From positions 373,758,137 through 373,822,136 of the forward strand of contig JASDDO010000006.1 in the NCBI GenBank assembly GCA_030015575.1: DNA of 64,000 bases. Direction: 5' to 3'. The number at the start of each line of letters is the position of its first letter. The stretch's first letter is position 1. The position numbers and the translations under genes are program-made. The stretch comes from Agapanthus africanus. Lineage: Eukaryota; Streptophyta; Magnoliopsida; Asparagales; Amaryllidaceae. Below are positions 20,707-34,208 of the stretch, in pieces. The notes under the pieces are model-generated. The model saw only the letters and a list, made by a program, of their open reading frames with translations, was not told the origin of the DNA and made no database searches.

Positions 20707-23456
20707 TGTCACGCCCCGCTTCCCAAAATACGGAAAACGAGGGATGACTAGGCCAGCCATACTCCTACGGCCAAGGAATCATCCCGCCGTAGTCACACTT
20801 CGGCTTCTAGCATTACATGGTAATCAGTAAATAAAGCGCAGTAGTAAAGGAATCACATCACTAAACTATTACATTAATATTCCATTGTTCACAAATTACA
20901 GATAACAAGAACAAATACTAACCAAAGTCAAACTTACGATCACTTTTATAGAAAGCAGAAAAAGAAAGTACACCAGTCTAAATCTCCGTGAACTCGAAGG
21001 GTAGATCCGTCTCCTGTGCTGGTCCTCCCGTAGGATCTGAGCATGCATACTCAGGTCGTCAGAGCGACACAATAACAATTTTATTATAATGAGGTGAAAC
21101 AGGTATAAGAGGTAATACTGGTGTAAGAACAATGCAAGTAATCACTATGTCACTATATGATGCAGAATATGTCATGTGTCCCTATCGGTCTCTAGGTCAA
21201 GTTTGAAATCACATAGTGGAAGGAGGATCATGTTTAACAGGAGTCTCGTACATACCCGAGACAACGGCCCACATGCCCGGGACATAACCCTGTCAGCCGG
21301 ATCGCTAGATCCTGTCCTACACGTATAAGTATCACGGTTTGAATGATCATCCTCTAAACACGGTCCCGCTAAATACGATACTCTTTCCACTTTGATTTTC
21401 CCTTTTTCCCCAGGTTACACTATTTATGATATTGATCTAGTTGTGTACGAGTATACCAATGGCACGGTTTCATCACTGTCCACTGTATCAATCACTGTCA
21501 CGAATATTCACTTTCCATTGGTATGCTCGTCACTCCTAAACCAACATCTATCACGCACGATAATACAATGTCCACACGCACTAACACTGTGTATATGACA
21601 AGGGTATGATATATGTATTGTATGCTACCAATAAGCTCTGTATGTTATGAATTAACATGCATGTCATGAACTAAAATGAATTGCACAAATTAATATGTTA
21701 CAAATTCAGCACAAATGATGTAAGTAAGATATATAGAACAATCAGTCAGTAATTCATCAAAATTTGTTTCAGTTCAATCGGAGTTTCGGTTTTCAAGATA
21801 TAACTGTTTCAGTTTAAGTGCTCGCGGCTGGAATTTCAATTTCAGAACTGAATGTCTGTTTCGCGACACGAATTACACCCAGTTGGGTTCAGAATTTAGC
21901 GATGTCACAGTTAAATGAAATCTAGGATTTTCGATAAAGTATTCAACGCAATAGACGGATCCTCAATCGCATCTGTACGTTGAAAGTTATACACAGTTCA
22001 ATCTCAATATGTCATTTCAGAAATTGTTCTGAACAGCTTTACGTTCTGCCCTTTTAAATATAGTCTAAAATAGCAAACGGCGATGAAATGGAATGAAACC
22101 ACTTGTTTTCTTTAAATAACAGAAATATCTTTAATCTACAGTAGGATTCCGTAACATACGACTTCAAGAAACACAGTGGTGCAGATCTTTGAACAGAGCA
22201 CAATAATCAGAAACGCTCTGGACTGCAGTCCAGAGTCGTGTTCCGACCCAGTTATCATTATGATTACAGAACAGAAATCATTAGGATTTTCCATAGGGTT
22301 AAAGTTCGTCGAGTCGGATTCGATTTAAGCCCTCGAACGTCTCAATCCAGTATGCATATGATTTATGGTGATTTTATTCGTTTTCAGGCACGAGAAAATT
22401 CTAGTTTTAACGGCATATTTGGGGGTATCAATTTTTGTTACAAACAATCATATCTTCCAGCGAGATTTATACACTATATTTATCACTATATGGGCCAACA
22501 TAAAACATTGGGTTCCGTCAAAATAAACAATCATTTTCATGGGAGATTAGCATCGAACACATTGATCATATTATGTATTAGTATTCGACAAATCCGTAAA
22601 CTAGATATGTTAGGTTCATACCACTAATAATTTAGCATGAAGCAAGTAAACACTTGCCTGGTGACGTCTCGGGGTCGCGAGGCAGCAACGTCGTCATGAA
22701 CGCGCGTGTACGCCGCAAAACGAATTGCGCGAGTTTGGCTCGCGAATCGGATTTTGCGTCGGAGTCGCCAAATGCCCGCTGGAAGTGTAGAGTGTGCTCT
22801 GTGGGTCTCCCGGGTGCGCTGGGGTCGACGATGGTCGGCAGTGGTCGCTCCGGCGATGGGCACAGCAGGGGGGAAGGTTGCAGCGAGGGTTTGGTATGGG
22901 TTTGGGGAGAGAGAGAGAGAGAGAGAGAGCTATGGGGCTCGGGTGATGGAGTGGTGGTGCTGAGGATGTAGGGATGTCGACGTCGTGGTGGGGAGTTCGC
23001 CGACGTGATGATGCCGGTGGTGGCCGTGGTCGGGGGCGAGTGAAGTCGGCGTGGGTTAAGAGAGCTCGGTGGTGGAGGAGTGTGGGGCGATGCTGATGGA
23101 GAGAAGAGAGCGAGGGAAGAGGGTGAGGGGTTGTAGTCGTCGCCGGCGGTGAGGGTTGAGCGAGGTGCAGTGGGTGGAAGAAGGAGAGAGGAGGGAGTAT
23201 GGCGCTGAGAAAAATTTTGCAGCGGGGGGGGGGGGAAGTGTTCGCCCTTGTATGGAGGCGAGGGAGTAGGAAAGACGTGGAGTGGGCGACGAGCACGGAG
23301 ACGTGGGCGACGAGGCGTCGTGGGGAGCTCGGGGACGTGGGGGTCACGACGAGGGAAGAGGAAACGAGCGGGAAAAAATGGAGTGGGGAAGAAGGAAATA
23401 AGGAAACGGGTCGGGTAGGGTTGAGGAACGGGCCGGGGAGATTTGGGAGTGGGCTT
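20707..23456 (-). mobile_element. Reverse-oriented LTR-like insertion in the copy B 3' LTR
   Basis: The left end reads TGTCACGCCCCGCTTCCC, the reverse complement of the usual Tekay-type LTR end. The right part, read on the minus strand, is a CT/GC-rich leader-like segment of the kind found at the start of such transcripts. No TGTAAC start is visible at the right end, so it is an incomplete solo LTR of a different family. It is flanked by a 30-bp direct repeat (20677-20706 and 23457-23486) instead of the expected 5 bp. The long open frames in the GC-rich part (22632-23513, minus) are low-complexity Pro/Ser/Thr frames overlapping in two registers and are not taken as genes. Confidence 0.65.
22905..22930. 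repeat. (GA)n microsatellite
   Basis: A perfect GA run in the leader-like part of the inserted LTR. A 12-14-base G run follows at about 23225-23236. Confidence 0.9.
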
Positions 23457-24993
23457 GCGAGATTCAAACCTCCGCAAGGAGCATTCGGTCTTGAAAGATT
23501 TAAAATACGACATCTTGAGGAAATGAGATTTTTAGAATATGAAATATATATTAAAATTATTTTTGTTTAAATATATGTATATTTATCATTAAAATACCCA
23601 TTTTTGTTATGATGTAAATATTCCATTTTTCTAAAATATCACAAGAATCAATTTACCTTAAAACACCATGAATTCCATACAAGTTTAATATTACACTTTA
23701 ATACCATATAATATGAAAGTGAGGTTATTCTCATTAGAATTGTCACAAGTATAAAATCTACATTCATTACAACTCTAAAGATGATTATTAAATACTTGGG
23801 GTGTATTTTGAAAAGTATATAAAATTATTTTTACATAAAACCCCCTCAAGTTCTATAAATTACCCTAAGGACCCTAATAAACATAGGTTTAAGCGGAACC
23901 AATCTCTTGAGCCTCAAGGAGACGGAGAAGTGGGTGATTGCCTATCTAAGGTAGACAAATTAATAAAAAGAATCAGGACTTCAAATTACTTTGCTGATTG
24001 TCTGACTCAGTTTGAGTTTCAGCATAATCTGATTTGAATATGATTCAAGTACAATCTACAATCTAAAATCTTCAATATTACAATTCAACCTGAATCCATG
24101 AATCCAATTATCAATCTATACAACTTGACTGAACCGAACCATGGATATACATTCCATTTACATGGTTCTCCAGTTATTCCATTTACATGATTCTACGGTT
24201 ACATCCGTTTACTGATATCATGGTTTCGGTCAATCAACCAATTATACAATCAATACAATTTACAAGACAAACAATACAATCAAAATACTACGGGGTTTAA
24301 GGGGTAGATTGGTACGGAAGGTGTTAAAAGTGGCACGAGACGGTAAGATTAAGACACCTAACCTGTATTCCGTTGTTGTTGTACCGTGGCCCAACGGTTC
24401 CTTGAGTTCCTGATATCTTAGTCTCCGGGGCAAGTGAAACTCCTCTCGTATACACTAGCATCCTTCTGTGCCAAGCTACAAACAACAACGTTAATACTAA
24501 ATACAACAATATAACAATATAATACGACTGTAAAAACTACCCTTTCTCTCTCTCTCTCTTACTCTCTGTCCATTCTATTTCTCCTCTTATCTTTGGGACT
24601 TACCGAGCGATCTGTTCGCTGACGACATTCTATTTCTTTCTTCTTTGAATGTCGTCAGGTGATTTGGAACCGTCAGAGATCGAGCCAACTGCAGAAGACT
24701 TGGATCAGTACAGCGAAGACCCTGAGCTCTAGACATTGTACATTTTCTTTTTAGTACCTTTAATTTCCTGTCATGCCATTGTTTAGGCATTGCTTTTATT
24801 TCAATTGTATTTCCTTTTCATGCATTGTACAAAAGAATGTTAATAAATAAAGTTGCTGTTTTTATTATACCTTGTCTCTTGTGTATATTTTCTATTATAT
24901 TGCTTAGCTACGCTTAGCGTATTTGCTTCTGAGTAAATACGTGGCGGACCAGTCGTGTCCTCTTCGCCGTATACCGGGAAGCAGGGCGTGATA

Positions 24994-24998
24994 GTAAA
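24994..24998. other. Target-site duplication of copy B, right
   Basis: GTAAA, identical to 13884-13888. Confidence 0.9.
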
Positions 24999-26022
24999 AC
25001 TGAAGCCAAATCAAACATAAATTCGATCTCTACATTGTTATACTAGTAACTAAATCAAATTCAGAATCAAATTTAAATCGACCTCTAAGTTGTAATTTCT
25101 ATACCTTTGATTCTCGAAGGAATCACAAACCACAATAAGAGTCGTAGCGAAAAATCTATCAGGAAGGATTGCGTGATTCAAATCTACTTGAAAAAGACTA
25201 ACTGAACAACTACCAAAACAACATAAGTTATCAAAATACACAACAAACAGCACAAAACACAAGAAAATTTTCCAAAATATTTCAAATTCCACAAATTCTT
25301 AAATTCCTGAATATCACCAAACTCCATAAAATTCCTAAAATTCTCAAAACATCTTTAATTCCATTAATTTCCTAAATTCTCTAAATTATCTTTAACTTTA
25401 CCAAAATCCTAAATCAACATTTACGTCGTTAAACTGGAACAAAATCAAATCAACTAATTTTCTAAATATTCCACCAAATTCTTTCAAATTCCCAAAATAT
25501 CTCCATGCTCCATAAACTTCCTAAATTGTACAAATATCCCAAATTCCATAAATTCTAAACTTTGCTCAATATATATCAAAGCCAAAAGTCTTAGATTTCC
25601 TTAGATATCTCCAAACTCCATAACATTTGTAAATTCTCTAATACTGTAAAAACCAAATTCTCAAGACATCTTTAATTCTATTAGTTACCCTAATTCTTTA
25701 AAATATCCTAAACTTTCACAATTTTTTTTTATAAAAATACGAATCAAATCCAAAATCGACATCCATGTCGTTAAACTGGAACCAAATCAAATTGACCTCT
25801 AAGTTCTTAAAACAAAACCACATCAAAAAATTTCAAAATAATCCAACAAATTCTCAAATTCCCTAAATATATCCAGATTTCATAAAATTCTCAAATCGTC
25901 CACATATCACAAAATCCACAAATTTTAAAATTCCCAAAATATATCGAATTCCATTGATTCTTAGATTTCCTAAATATCTCCTAACTCCATATAATTCCTA
26001 AATTCTCGAATTCCATAAATTC

Positions 26023-26112
26023 TAACAACAACAACAACAACAACAACTGAGCCTTTTATCCCAACCATATAGGATAGGCTACATGAACCAACATGAGAAT
26101 CACGCCAGCTCC
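26023..26112 (+). mobile_element. Short SINE-like insertion with 14-bp target duplication
   Basis: A 90-bp insert starts with (AAC)n and continues CTGAGCCTTTTATCCCAACC and GGATAGGCTACATGAACC, a motif combination dispersed widely in plant genomes. It is flanked by AATTCCATAAATTC at 26009-26022 and 26113-26126, a long duplication as made by LINE-driven target priming. It is too short to be a full SINE. Confidence 0.6.
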
Positions 26113-26759
26113 AATTCCATAAATTCCAAATTCTCAAAACATCTTTAATTTCCTAAATTCTCTAAAATATCCTAAACTTTCATAAAAAAAACCAAAAATG
26201 TAAATCAAATCCAAAATTGATATACAAGGCGTTAAACTAGAACCAAATAAAATTGACCTTTAAATTGTGAAAATGGAAACAAATTAACCTTAATTCGATC
26301 TCTAAGTCGTTAAACTGGAACCCAAATCAAATTCAAGTTGATCTTTAAAATTCGTTAAACTAGAAAAAAAAACAAACCCAAAATCGACATTTAAATTGTT
26401 AAGTTGGAAGCTAAATCAAGTTCAAGTTCGACCGATACATCGTAGTACTGAAACCAAATCAAATCAAATACTATGGAGATAAACTGGAAGCAAATTTCCC
26501 AAAATCTCTTAAACTCTACAAAAATCTTTAAATTTTCAGAATATTCCCCCTTATTCTTTCAAATTCTATAAATATATCAAAGCTCCATAAAAAATCAAAT
26601 CGTCCAAATTCCTCAAATTCCACAAATTCCCTAAATATATCAAATTTCACAAATTCTTAGATTTCTTAACTATCGCCAAACTCCATAAAATTCCTACAGT
26701 TCTCAAATTCCATAAATTCCAAATTATCAAAATATCTTTAATTCAATTAATTTCCTAAA

Positions 26760-26935
26760 GGGTTTTTTTTATTTTGTACCCCCAAACTTCCATATTTTCA
26801 AAAAAGACATCCCAAACTTGGTATTTTCAAAAAGGACATCCCAAACCTTCTCCGTTAACTAAAAAGGCAATTTCCGTTAGTGTAGTGTTAGTTTAGGGGT
26901 TAGTTAAGTTAATTAGGGTTAAATTAAATATTTAA
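26760..26935 (+). mobile_element. Left-end fragment of the Mutator-like element (duplicated with the array unit)
   Basis: It starts GGGTTTTTTTTATTTTG after TTTCCTAAA, exactly as the full element at 27330 does, and matches it for about 175 bp before returning to array sequence. It and its flank repeat about 570 bp to the left of the full copy, so it arose by tandem duplication, not by a second insertion. Confidence 0.75.
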
Positions 26936-27329
26936 ATTAAAACAAAAAACCCAAATTCGATATTTAAATTGTTAAACTGAAAGCCAAATCAAGTTCAAGT
27001 TCGACCGCTATATCGTAGTACAGGAACCAAATCAAAACGAACACTAAGGAGATAAACTGGAACCAAATTTCCCAAAATCTCTTAAACTCTACAAAAATCT
27101 TCAGATTCTCACAATATTCCCCATATTCTTTCAAATTCTATAAATATATCAAAGCTCCAAAAAAAAATCAAGTTTCCCAAATACCTCAAATTCCACAGAT
27201 TCCTTCAATATATCAAATTTCACAACTTAGATTCCTTAACTATCGCTAAACTCCATAAAATTCCTACAATTCTCAAATTTCATAAATTTCAGATTCTCAT
27301 AACATATTTAATTCCATTAATTTCCTAAA

Positions 27330-28423
27330 GGTTTTTTTTTTATTTTGGTCCCCCAAACTTCCATATTTTCAAAAAAGACACCAAAAACTAAGTATTTTCA
27401 AAAAGGATATCACAAACCTTCTTCATTAACTAAAAAGGCAACTTCCGTTAGTGTAGTGTTAGTTCAGGACGTTAGTTAAGTTAACTAGGGTTAAATTAAA
27501 TATTTAATTTCATTTATCCCTTCTTCTTTCTCCCATCATTTTTCTCTCCACTCTTTCTATCCTATTAAAACCTCCGTGACCTCCTCCTCTCCTCTCTCCC
27601 CATTAAAACTCCTTGTCCTCTCCATCACCCTCTTCTTCCTCCTCTTCTCCCCATTAAAACTCCCTCACCCTCTTCTTCCTCATCCCCAATCCTATCAATC
27701 CTATCCGCATTCCAAATCCTATCCTCATTGCCTCCTCCTTTAATCACCATGCACCCTGCTTTGCCTCCTCCCGCAGCTCCATCGTTGGAATCACCTCCTC
27801 TGCCATCCTCTCCTTCCTCCTCCACCATCCTCTTCTTCCTCCTCTTCTCCCCATTAAAACTCCCTCACCCTCTTCTTCCTCCTCTTCTCCCCATTAAAAC
27901 TCCCTCACCCTCTTCTTCCTCATCCCCAATCCTATCAATCCTATCCGCATTCCAAATCCTATCCTCATTGCCTCCTCCTTTAATCACCATGCACCCTGCT
28001 TTGCCTCCTCCCGCAGCTCCATCGTTGGAATCACCTCCTCTGCCATCCTCTCCTTCCTCCTCCACCATCCTCTCCCTCCTCTCCCTCCTCTTCTCCTCCT
28101 CCACCATGTCCTAACTCTTACCCTCCTCTAATCCTCTCCTCCACAACCGCCCGTCTTTTCTCACCCGTCACTTCCTTCCTCTCCCCCGCCCTCCATCTCT
28201 CCTCGTCCATAAGTTTGTTGTTAATTGGATGTTAATCCATAAGTAAAACAGCCATAATGACTATAATTATATCTAATTAATAGAGTTTGGATATTAATTG
28301 GATGTTAGTTAACCAGTGGGTCTTTTTTAATTAACTTTAAAAGTTTGGGATGTCCTTTTTAGAAAAATCGAGTTTGGGGTTTTTTTTTAAACTATGGAAG
28401 TTTGGGGTCCAAAATAAAAAACC
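27330..28423 (+). mobile_element. Mutator-like (MULE/MITE) element, 1.09 kb
   Basis: The inverted ends start GGTTTTTTATTTTGG and continue CCCCAAACTTCCATA over roughly 75 bp on each side. The flanks are TTTCCTAAA (27321-27329) and TTTTCTAAA (28424-28432), a 9-bp duplication with one difference, as expected of Mutator superfamily elements. The interior is CT-rich with a 240-bp direct duplication. No transposase is present, so it is non-autonomous. The interior could be a captured leader (Pack-MULE-like), but I recognise no host gene. Confidence 0.75.
27651..28073. repeat. 240-bp direct duplication inside the Mutator-like element
   Basis: The block starting CCATTAAAACTCCCTCACCC at 27651 restarts at 27891 with near-identity. 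The Pro/Ser-rich frame on + (27728-28114) and the acidic Gly-rich frames on minus are by-products of this CT-rich repeat. Confidence 0.85.
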
Positions 28424-31400
28424 TTTTCTAAATTCTCCAAAATATCTTAAAACTTTCACAAAAAAAATACCAACATCCTAAATCAACATCTACGACGTTA
28501 AACTGGAACAAAATCAAATCGAAATTTTTTCAAAACATTCCAACAAATTCTTTCAAAATCTCTAAATATCTCCAAACTCCATAAAACTTCTAAATTGTCC
28601 AAATATCCTAAATTCAACATATTTTAATCTCTCCTCAATAGTATATCAAATTCAACATAGCCCTTGATTCCTAAATATCTCCGAACTCCATAACGTTTCT
28701 AAATCCTCCAATATCATAAAAACCAAATTCTCAAAACAAAAATCGACATCCACATCATTAAAATGGAACCAAATCAACTTGATCTCTAAGTTCTTAAACC
28801 GGAACCACATAAAAAAAATTCAAAATAATCCACCAAATTCTCAAATTCCCTAAATATCTCTAAGTTTCATAAAATTCTCAAATTGTCCAAATATCTCAAA
28901 TTCAACAAATTCTAAAATTCCCAAAATATATCGAATTCCACATATTCTTAAATTTCCTAAATAACTCAAAACTCCATATAACTCCTAAATTCTCCAATTC
29001 CATAAATTCCAAATTCACAAAACATGATTAATTTCATTAATTTCCTAAATTCTCTAAAATATCCTAAACTTTCACACAAAAAATCCTTAAATGCAAATCA
29101 AATCCAAAATCGACATCCACGACATTAAACTGGAACCAAGTAAAATTTACCTCTAAATTGTGAAAATGGAACCAAACCAAATATAAATTCATTCTCTACA
29201 CCGTTAAACTGAAACCCAAATCAAATTCAAGTCGATCTCTAAAAGTTGTAAACTAGAACCAAAAGAAACCCAAACCCAAATTCGACCTTACATTGTTAAA
29301 CTGAAGCCAAATCAAGTTCAAGTTCGACCGCTACATTGTAAAACGGGAACCAAATCAAATCGAACACTAAGTCGATAAACTGGAACTGAATTTCCCAAAA
29401 TCGCTTGAACTCAACAAAAATATTTAAAATATTCCACAACATTCTTCCAAATTCTCTAAATTTATCCAAGCACCATAAAATAATCAAATTGTCCAAATAT
29501 TTCAAATTCCGCAAATTTCCCTAAATATATCAAATTCTACAAATTTTTAGATTCCTAAATATTGCCAAACTCCATAAAATTCCTAAAATTCTCTAAACAT
29601 CTTTAATTCCATTAATTTCATAAATTCTTTTAAAATATCTTAAACTTTCACAAAAAATACCAAAATCTTAAATCAACATCTACGTCGTTAAACTGGAATA
29701 AAATCAAATCGACCAATTTTCAAAATATTCCATCAAATTCTTTCAAATTTCCAAAATATTTCCAAACTCCATAAAATTCTTAAATAGTCCAAATATCTCA
29801 AATTACACAGAAACTAAACTTTCCTCAATATATATCAAACTCAACATAGTCTTAGATTCCCTAAATATCTCCAAACTCTATAAAATTTCTAAATTCTCCA
29901 ATAACGAAAAATCCAAATTCTCTAAACATCTTTAATTTCATTAATTACCCAAATTCTCTTAAATATCCTAAATTTTCACATAAACTTCTAAAAATACAAA
30001 TCAAATCTAAAATTGACATCTACGTCGTTAAACTAAAACCAAACGAAATTGAACACTAAGTTCTTAAACCGGAATCAAAAAATTTCAAAATAATCTACCA
30101 AAAACTCAAATTCCTTAAATATCTTCAAGTTTCATAAAATTCTTAAATTTTCCAAATATCTCAAATTCTACAAATTCTAAAATTCCGAAAATATATTGAA
30201 TTCCATGGATTCTTAGATTTTCTAAATATCTCCAAACTCCATATAATTTCTAAATTCTCTAATTCCAAATTCCCAAAACATCTTTAATTCAATTAATTTA
30301 CCAAATTCTCTAAAATATCCTAATTTTTCACAAAAAATTCCCAAAATACAAATCAAATCCAAAATCAACATCCACGACATTAAATTGGAACCAAATAAAA
30401 TTACCTTTAAATTGTAAAAATGGATCCAAATCAAGCTTAAATTCAATCTCTACACTGTTAAACTGCTACCAAAATCAAATTCAAGTCAATCTCTAAGTCA
30501 TTAAACAAGAACCAAATCAAACACAAATTCGACCATTACATTGTTAAATTGGAAGCAAAATTAAGTTCAAGTTTGACCGCTTCATCGTTAAACCAGAACC
30601 AAATTTCCTAAAATCTCCTAAATTCTACAAAATTCTTCAAATTTTCAAAATATTCCCCCATATTCTTTCAAATTCTCTAAATATATCGAATCTCCATAAA
30701 AGTATCAAATTGTCCAAAAATCACAAATTCCACAAATTTCCTAAATATATCAACTTCCACAAATTCGTAGATTCCTTAAATATCACCAAACTACCTAAAA
30801 TTATCAAATTCCATGAATTCCAAAGTCTCAAAACATGATAATTACGTAAATTTTCTTTAAAAAATATTAAATTTACATTAAAAAATACCAAAATCCTTAA
30901 TCAATATCTATGTCGTTAAACTGAAACCAAATCAAATCGATCTCTAAGTTCCTAAACTAGAATCAAATCAAATCTAAATTCGATCTCTACACCGTTAAAT
31001 TGGAAATAAATCAAATTCATGACGGCCTCTAAGTCTTTAAAATAGAACCAAATCATCAAACCCAAATTCGACCTCTACGTTGTTTAACTAGCCAAATCAA
31101 TTTTAAGTACTGAAACCAAATTTCACAAATTCTCTTAAAATCTACTAAAAGTTTAATATTTGGAAAATATTCCACCAATTTCTTTCAAATTCTCAAAATA
31201 TCTCCAACCTCCATAAATAACCAATTGTTCAAATATCACAAATTCCACAAATTCCCTACATATATCAAATTCCACAAATTCTTAGATTTCTTAAATATCA
31301 CCAAACTCTATAATGCCTTACGTTCTCCAATTTCATAAATTCCAAAATTTCAAAACATCATTAATTAATTTCTTAATTCTTAAAACAATTCCTAAAGTCG

Positions 31401-34150
31401 AAATCAAATCCAAATTCAACATTTACTTAGTTAAAATGGAACCATATCAAATCGTCCTCTAAGCTGTTAAACTGAAACTAAATCAAACCTATATTCGATC
31501 TCTACACCGTTAAACTAGAACCTAAATAAAATTCAAGTCGACCTCTAAAAGGTTAAACTACAGCCAAACCAAACCCAAATTCGACCGCTCCATTGTTAAA
31601 TAGGAAGCCAAGTCAATTTTAAATCCGACCGATACATCGTTAAATTCGAACCAAATCAAATCAGAATCTAATTCGTTAGACGGGAACCAAATTTTCTAAA
31701 CCTCTTAAACTCCTAAAAAATCTTCAAATTTTGAAAATGGAACTATAAAAATGACCTTTAAATTGTGAAAGCTCGACTGATACATTGTTAAACTCGACAT
31801 CCACGACGTTAAACTGGAAGCAAATAAAATTGACCTCTAAATTGTGAAAATGGAACCGAATAAAACCTAAATTCGATCTCTAAGCCGTAAAACTGGAACC
31901 CAAATAAAATTCAACTCGATCTTGAAAAGACGTTAAGCTAGAACAAACTCAAATTCGACCTTCAACTTATCGATTATTGATGAAAATGGAATGGACCTCT
32001 CGTTAAACTGGAAGCCAATCCAGGTTCAAGTTCGACCGCTAAATCGTTAAACTGGAACAAAATCAAATCGAACAATATGTTGATAAACCGGAACCGAATT
32101 TCCCAAAATCTCTTAAAATTGAAAAAAATCTTAAAATTTTCATAATATTCCCCCATATTCTTTCAAATTCTCTAAATACAACCAAGCTCCATAAAATAAT
32201 CAGATTGTTCAAATATCTTAAATTCCACCAATGCCTTAAATATATTGAATTCCACAAATTCTTAGATTCCTAAATTTCGCCAAACTCCATAAAATTCCTA
32301 AAATTCTCAAAAAACATTTAATTCCATTAATTTCCTAAATTTTCTAAAAATATCTTAAACTTTCACAAAAAATGCCAAAATCCTAAATCAACATCTACGT
32401 TGTTAAACTAGAAAAAAATTAAATCGACCAATTATCAAAATATTCATCAATTATTTTCAAATTCCCTAAATATCTCCAAGCTCCATAAAACTCCTACATT
32501 GTCATCCCATATTCCACAAATTTTAAACTTTTCTCAATATATGAAATTAAACAGTCTTAGATTCTCTAAATATCTCCAAACTTCATAACGTTTCTAAATT
32601 CTCCAATACCGTAAAAACCAAATTCTCAAGACATCTTTAGTTCTATTAATTACCCAAATTCTCTTAAATATCCTAAACTTTCATAAAAATTATTAAAATA
32701 CGAATCAAATCCAAAATCGGCATCCACATCATTAACCTAGAACCAGATCAAATTGACCACTAAGTTTAAGAACCGGAACCAAATCAAAAAAAATTCATAA
32801 TAATCCACCAAATTCTTAAATTTCCTAAATATCTCCGAGTTTCCTAAAATTCTCAAATCGTTCAAATATCTCAAATTCCACAAATTCTAAAAATCCAAAA
32901 TATATCGAATTCCACATATTCTTAGATTTCCAAAATATCTCTAAACTCCATATACTTCCTAAATTCTTCAATTCCATAAATTCTAAATACTCAAAACATC
33001 TTTAATTTCATTAATTTCCCAAATTATCTAAAATATCTTATACTTTCACAAAAATTTCCCAAAACGCAAATCAAATCCAAAATCGACATCCACGGCATTA
33101 AACTGGAACCAAATAAAATAGAACTCTTAATTGTAAAAATGGAATCAAATCAAACCTAAATTCAATCTCTACACCGTTAAACTGGAATCCAAATCAAACT
33201 CAAGTCGATCTCTAAAAGTCGTAAACTAGAACCAATACAAACCTAAATTCGACCTTTACATTATTAAACTGGAAGCCAAATCAACTTCAAATTCGACCGC
33301 TACACCATAAAACTGGAACCAAATGAAATCGAACATTAAGTCGACAAACTGGAACAGAATTTCCCAAAATCTCTTAAACTCTACAAAAATCTTCAAACTA
33401 TTCCGCCATATTCTTGCAAATTCTCTAAATATATCCAGGCTCTATAAAATAATCGAATTGTCCAAATATCTCAAATTCCACAAATTTTCCTAAATATATC
33501 AAATTCCACAAATTCTTAGGTTCTTAAATATTGCCAAACTCCATAAACTTCCAAAAATTCTCAAAACAATTTTAATTCCATTAATTTCCTTAATTCGTTA
33601 AACTGGAACAAAATAATCTACCAAATTCTTTCAAATTCCTTGAATATATCTAAGCTTCATAAACTTCCTCAATTGTCCAAATATCCTGAATTCCACAAAT
33701 TCTAAACTTTGCCCAATATATATCAAATTGAACAGTATAAGATTTCCTTATATATCTCGAAACTCAATAACATTTCTAAATTCATTAATATTGTAAAAAT
33801 CAAATTCTCAAAATATCTTTAATTCCATTAATTACCCAAATTCTTTAAAATATCCTAAGCTTTCACAAAAAAATTCCAAAAGTCGACATCCACGTCGTTA
33901 AACTAGAACCAAATCAAATTGACCTCTAAGTTCTTAAAACGGAACCACATAAAAATAATTCAAAATGATCTAACAAATTCTGAAATTCCCTAAATATCAC
34001 CAGGTTTCATAAAATTCTCTAACTGTCCAAATATCTCAAAATCCACAAATTCTATAATTCCCAAAATATATTGAATTCCACAGATTTTTAGATTTCTTAA
34101 ATATCTCAAAACGCCATATAATTCCTAAATTCTCCAATACAATAAATTCC

Positions 34151-34208
34151 AACAACAACAATATCTGAGCCTTTTATCCCAAGCATATGTGATAGTCACG
34201 CCGGGTCC
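34151..34208 (+). mobile_element. Second copy of the SINE-like insertion, shortened
   Basis: The same (AAC)n and GAGCCTTTTATCCCAAGC core at the same place in the array unit as 26023-26112. The right flank is AATTCCATGAATTC. The shared position implies that the array unit was copied after the insertion. Confidence 0.6.

Larger units (their letters stand above)
13889..24993 (+). mobile_element. Copy B: complete-length gag-only Tekay/Del-like LTR element
   Basis: The 5' LTR is 13889-17234, the internal region 17235-18858 (1.6 kb) and the 3' LTR 18859-24993. The LTRs are about 3.35 kb once a 2.75-kb insertion in the 3' LTR is set aside. The internal region holds gag and a polypurine tract only. 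A perfect 5-bp duplication (GTAAA) flanks it. LTR pairs compared by eye in sampled blocks differ by roughly 4-6%, suggesting an insertion of the order of one to a few million years ago. It is structurally complete but gag is broken, with several lesions. It would have needed an autonomous relative for movement. Confidence 0.88.
18859..24993 (+). repeat. Copy B 3' LTR, interrupted by a 2.75-kb insertion
   Basis: The LTR starts TGTAACAACCCC and ends GCGTGATA. The two LTR pieces (18859-20706 and 23487-24993) together match the 5' LTR in length and order. A foreign segment lies at 20707-23456. The tRNA-like segment, TATA box, acidic end frame and poly(A) block are all present. Confidence 0.9.

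Noticed and set aside
22632-23513. Long minus-strand open frames (293 and 257 codons), Pro/Ser/Thr-rich
   Set aside because: Two overlapping registers stay open at once in a GC/CT-rich leader-like region of an inserted LTR. The peptides are low-complexity and match no domain I know.
27728-28114. 128-codon Pro/Ser-rich frame in the Mutator-like element
   Set aside because: Pyrimidine-biased, duplicated DNA; open frames also occur on the other strand.
29296-32257. Minus-strand frames rich in Leu/Phe/Ile/Trp as membrane proteins
   Set aside because: They arise from the G-poor composition of the array, are short, and do not persist from unit to unit.
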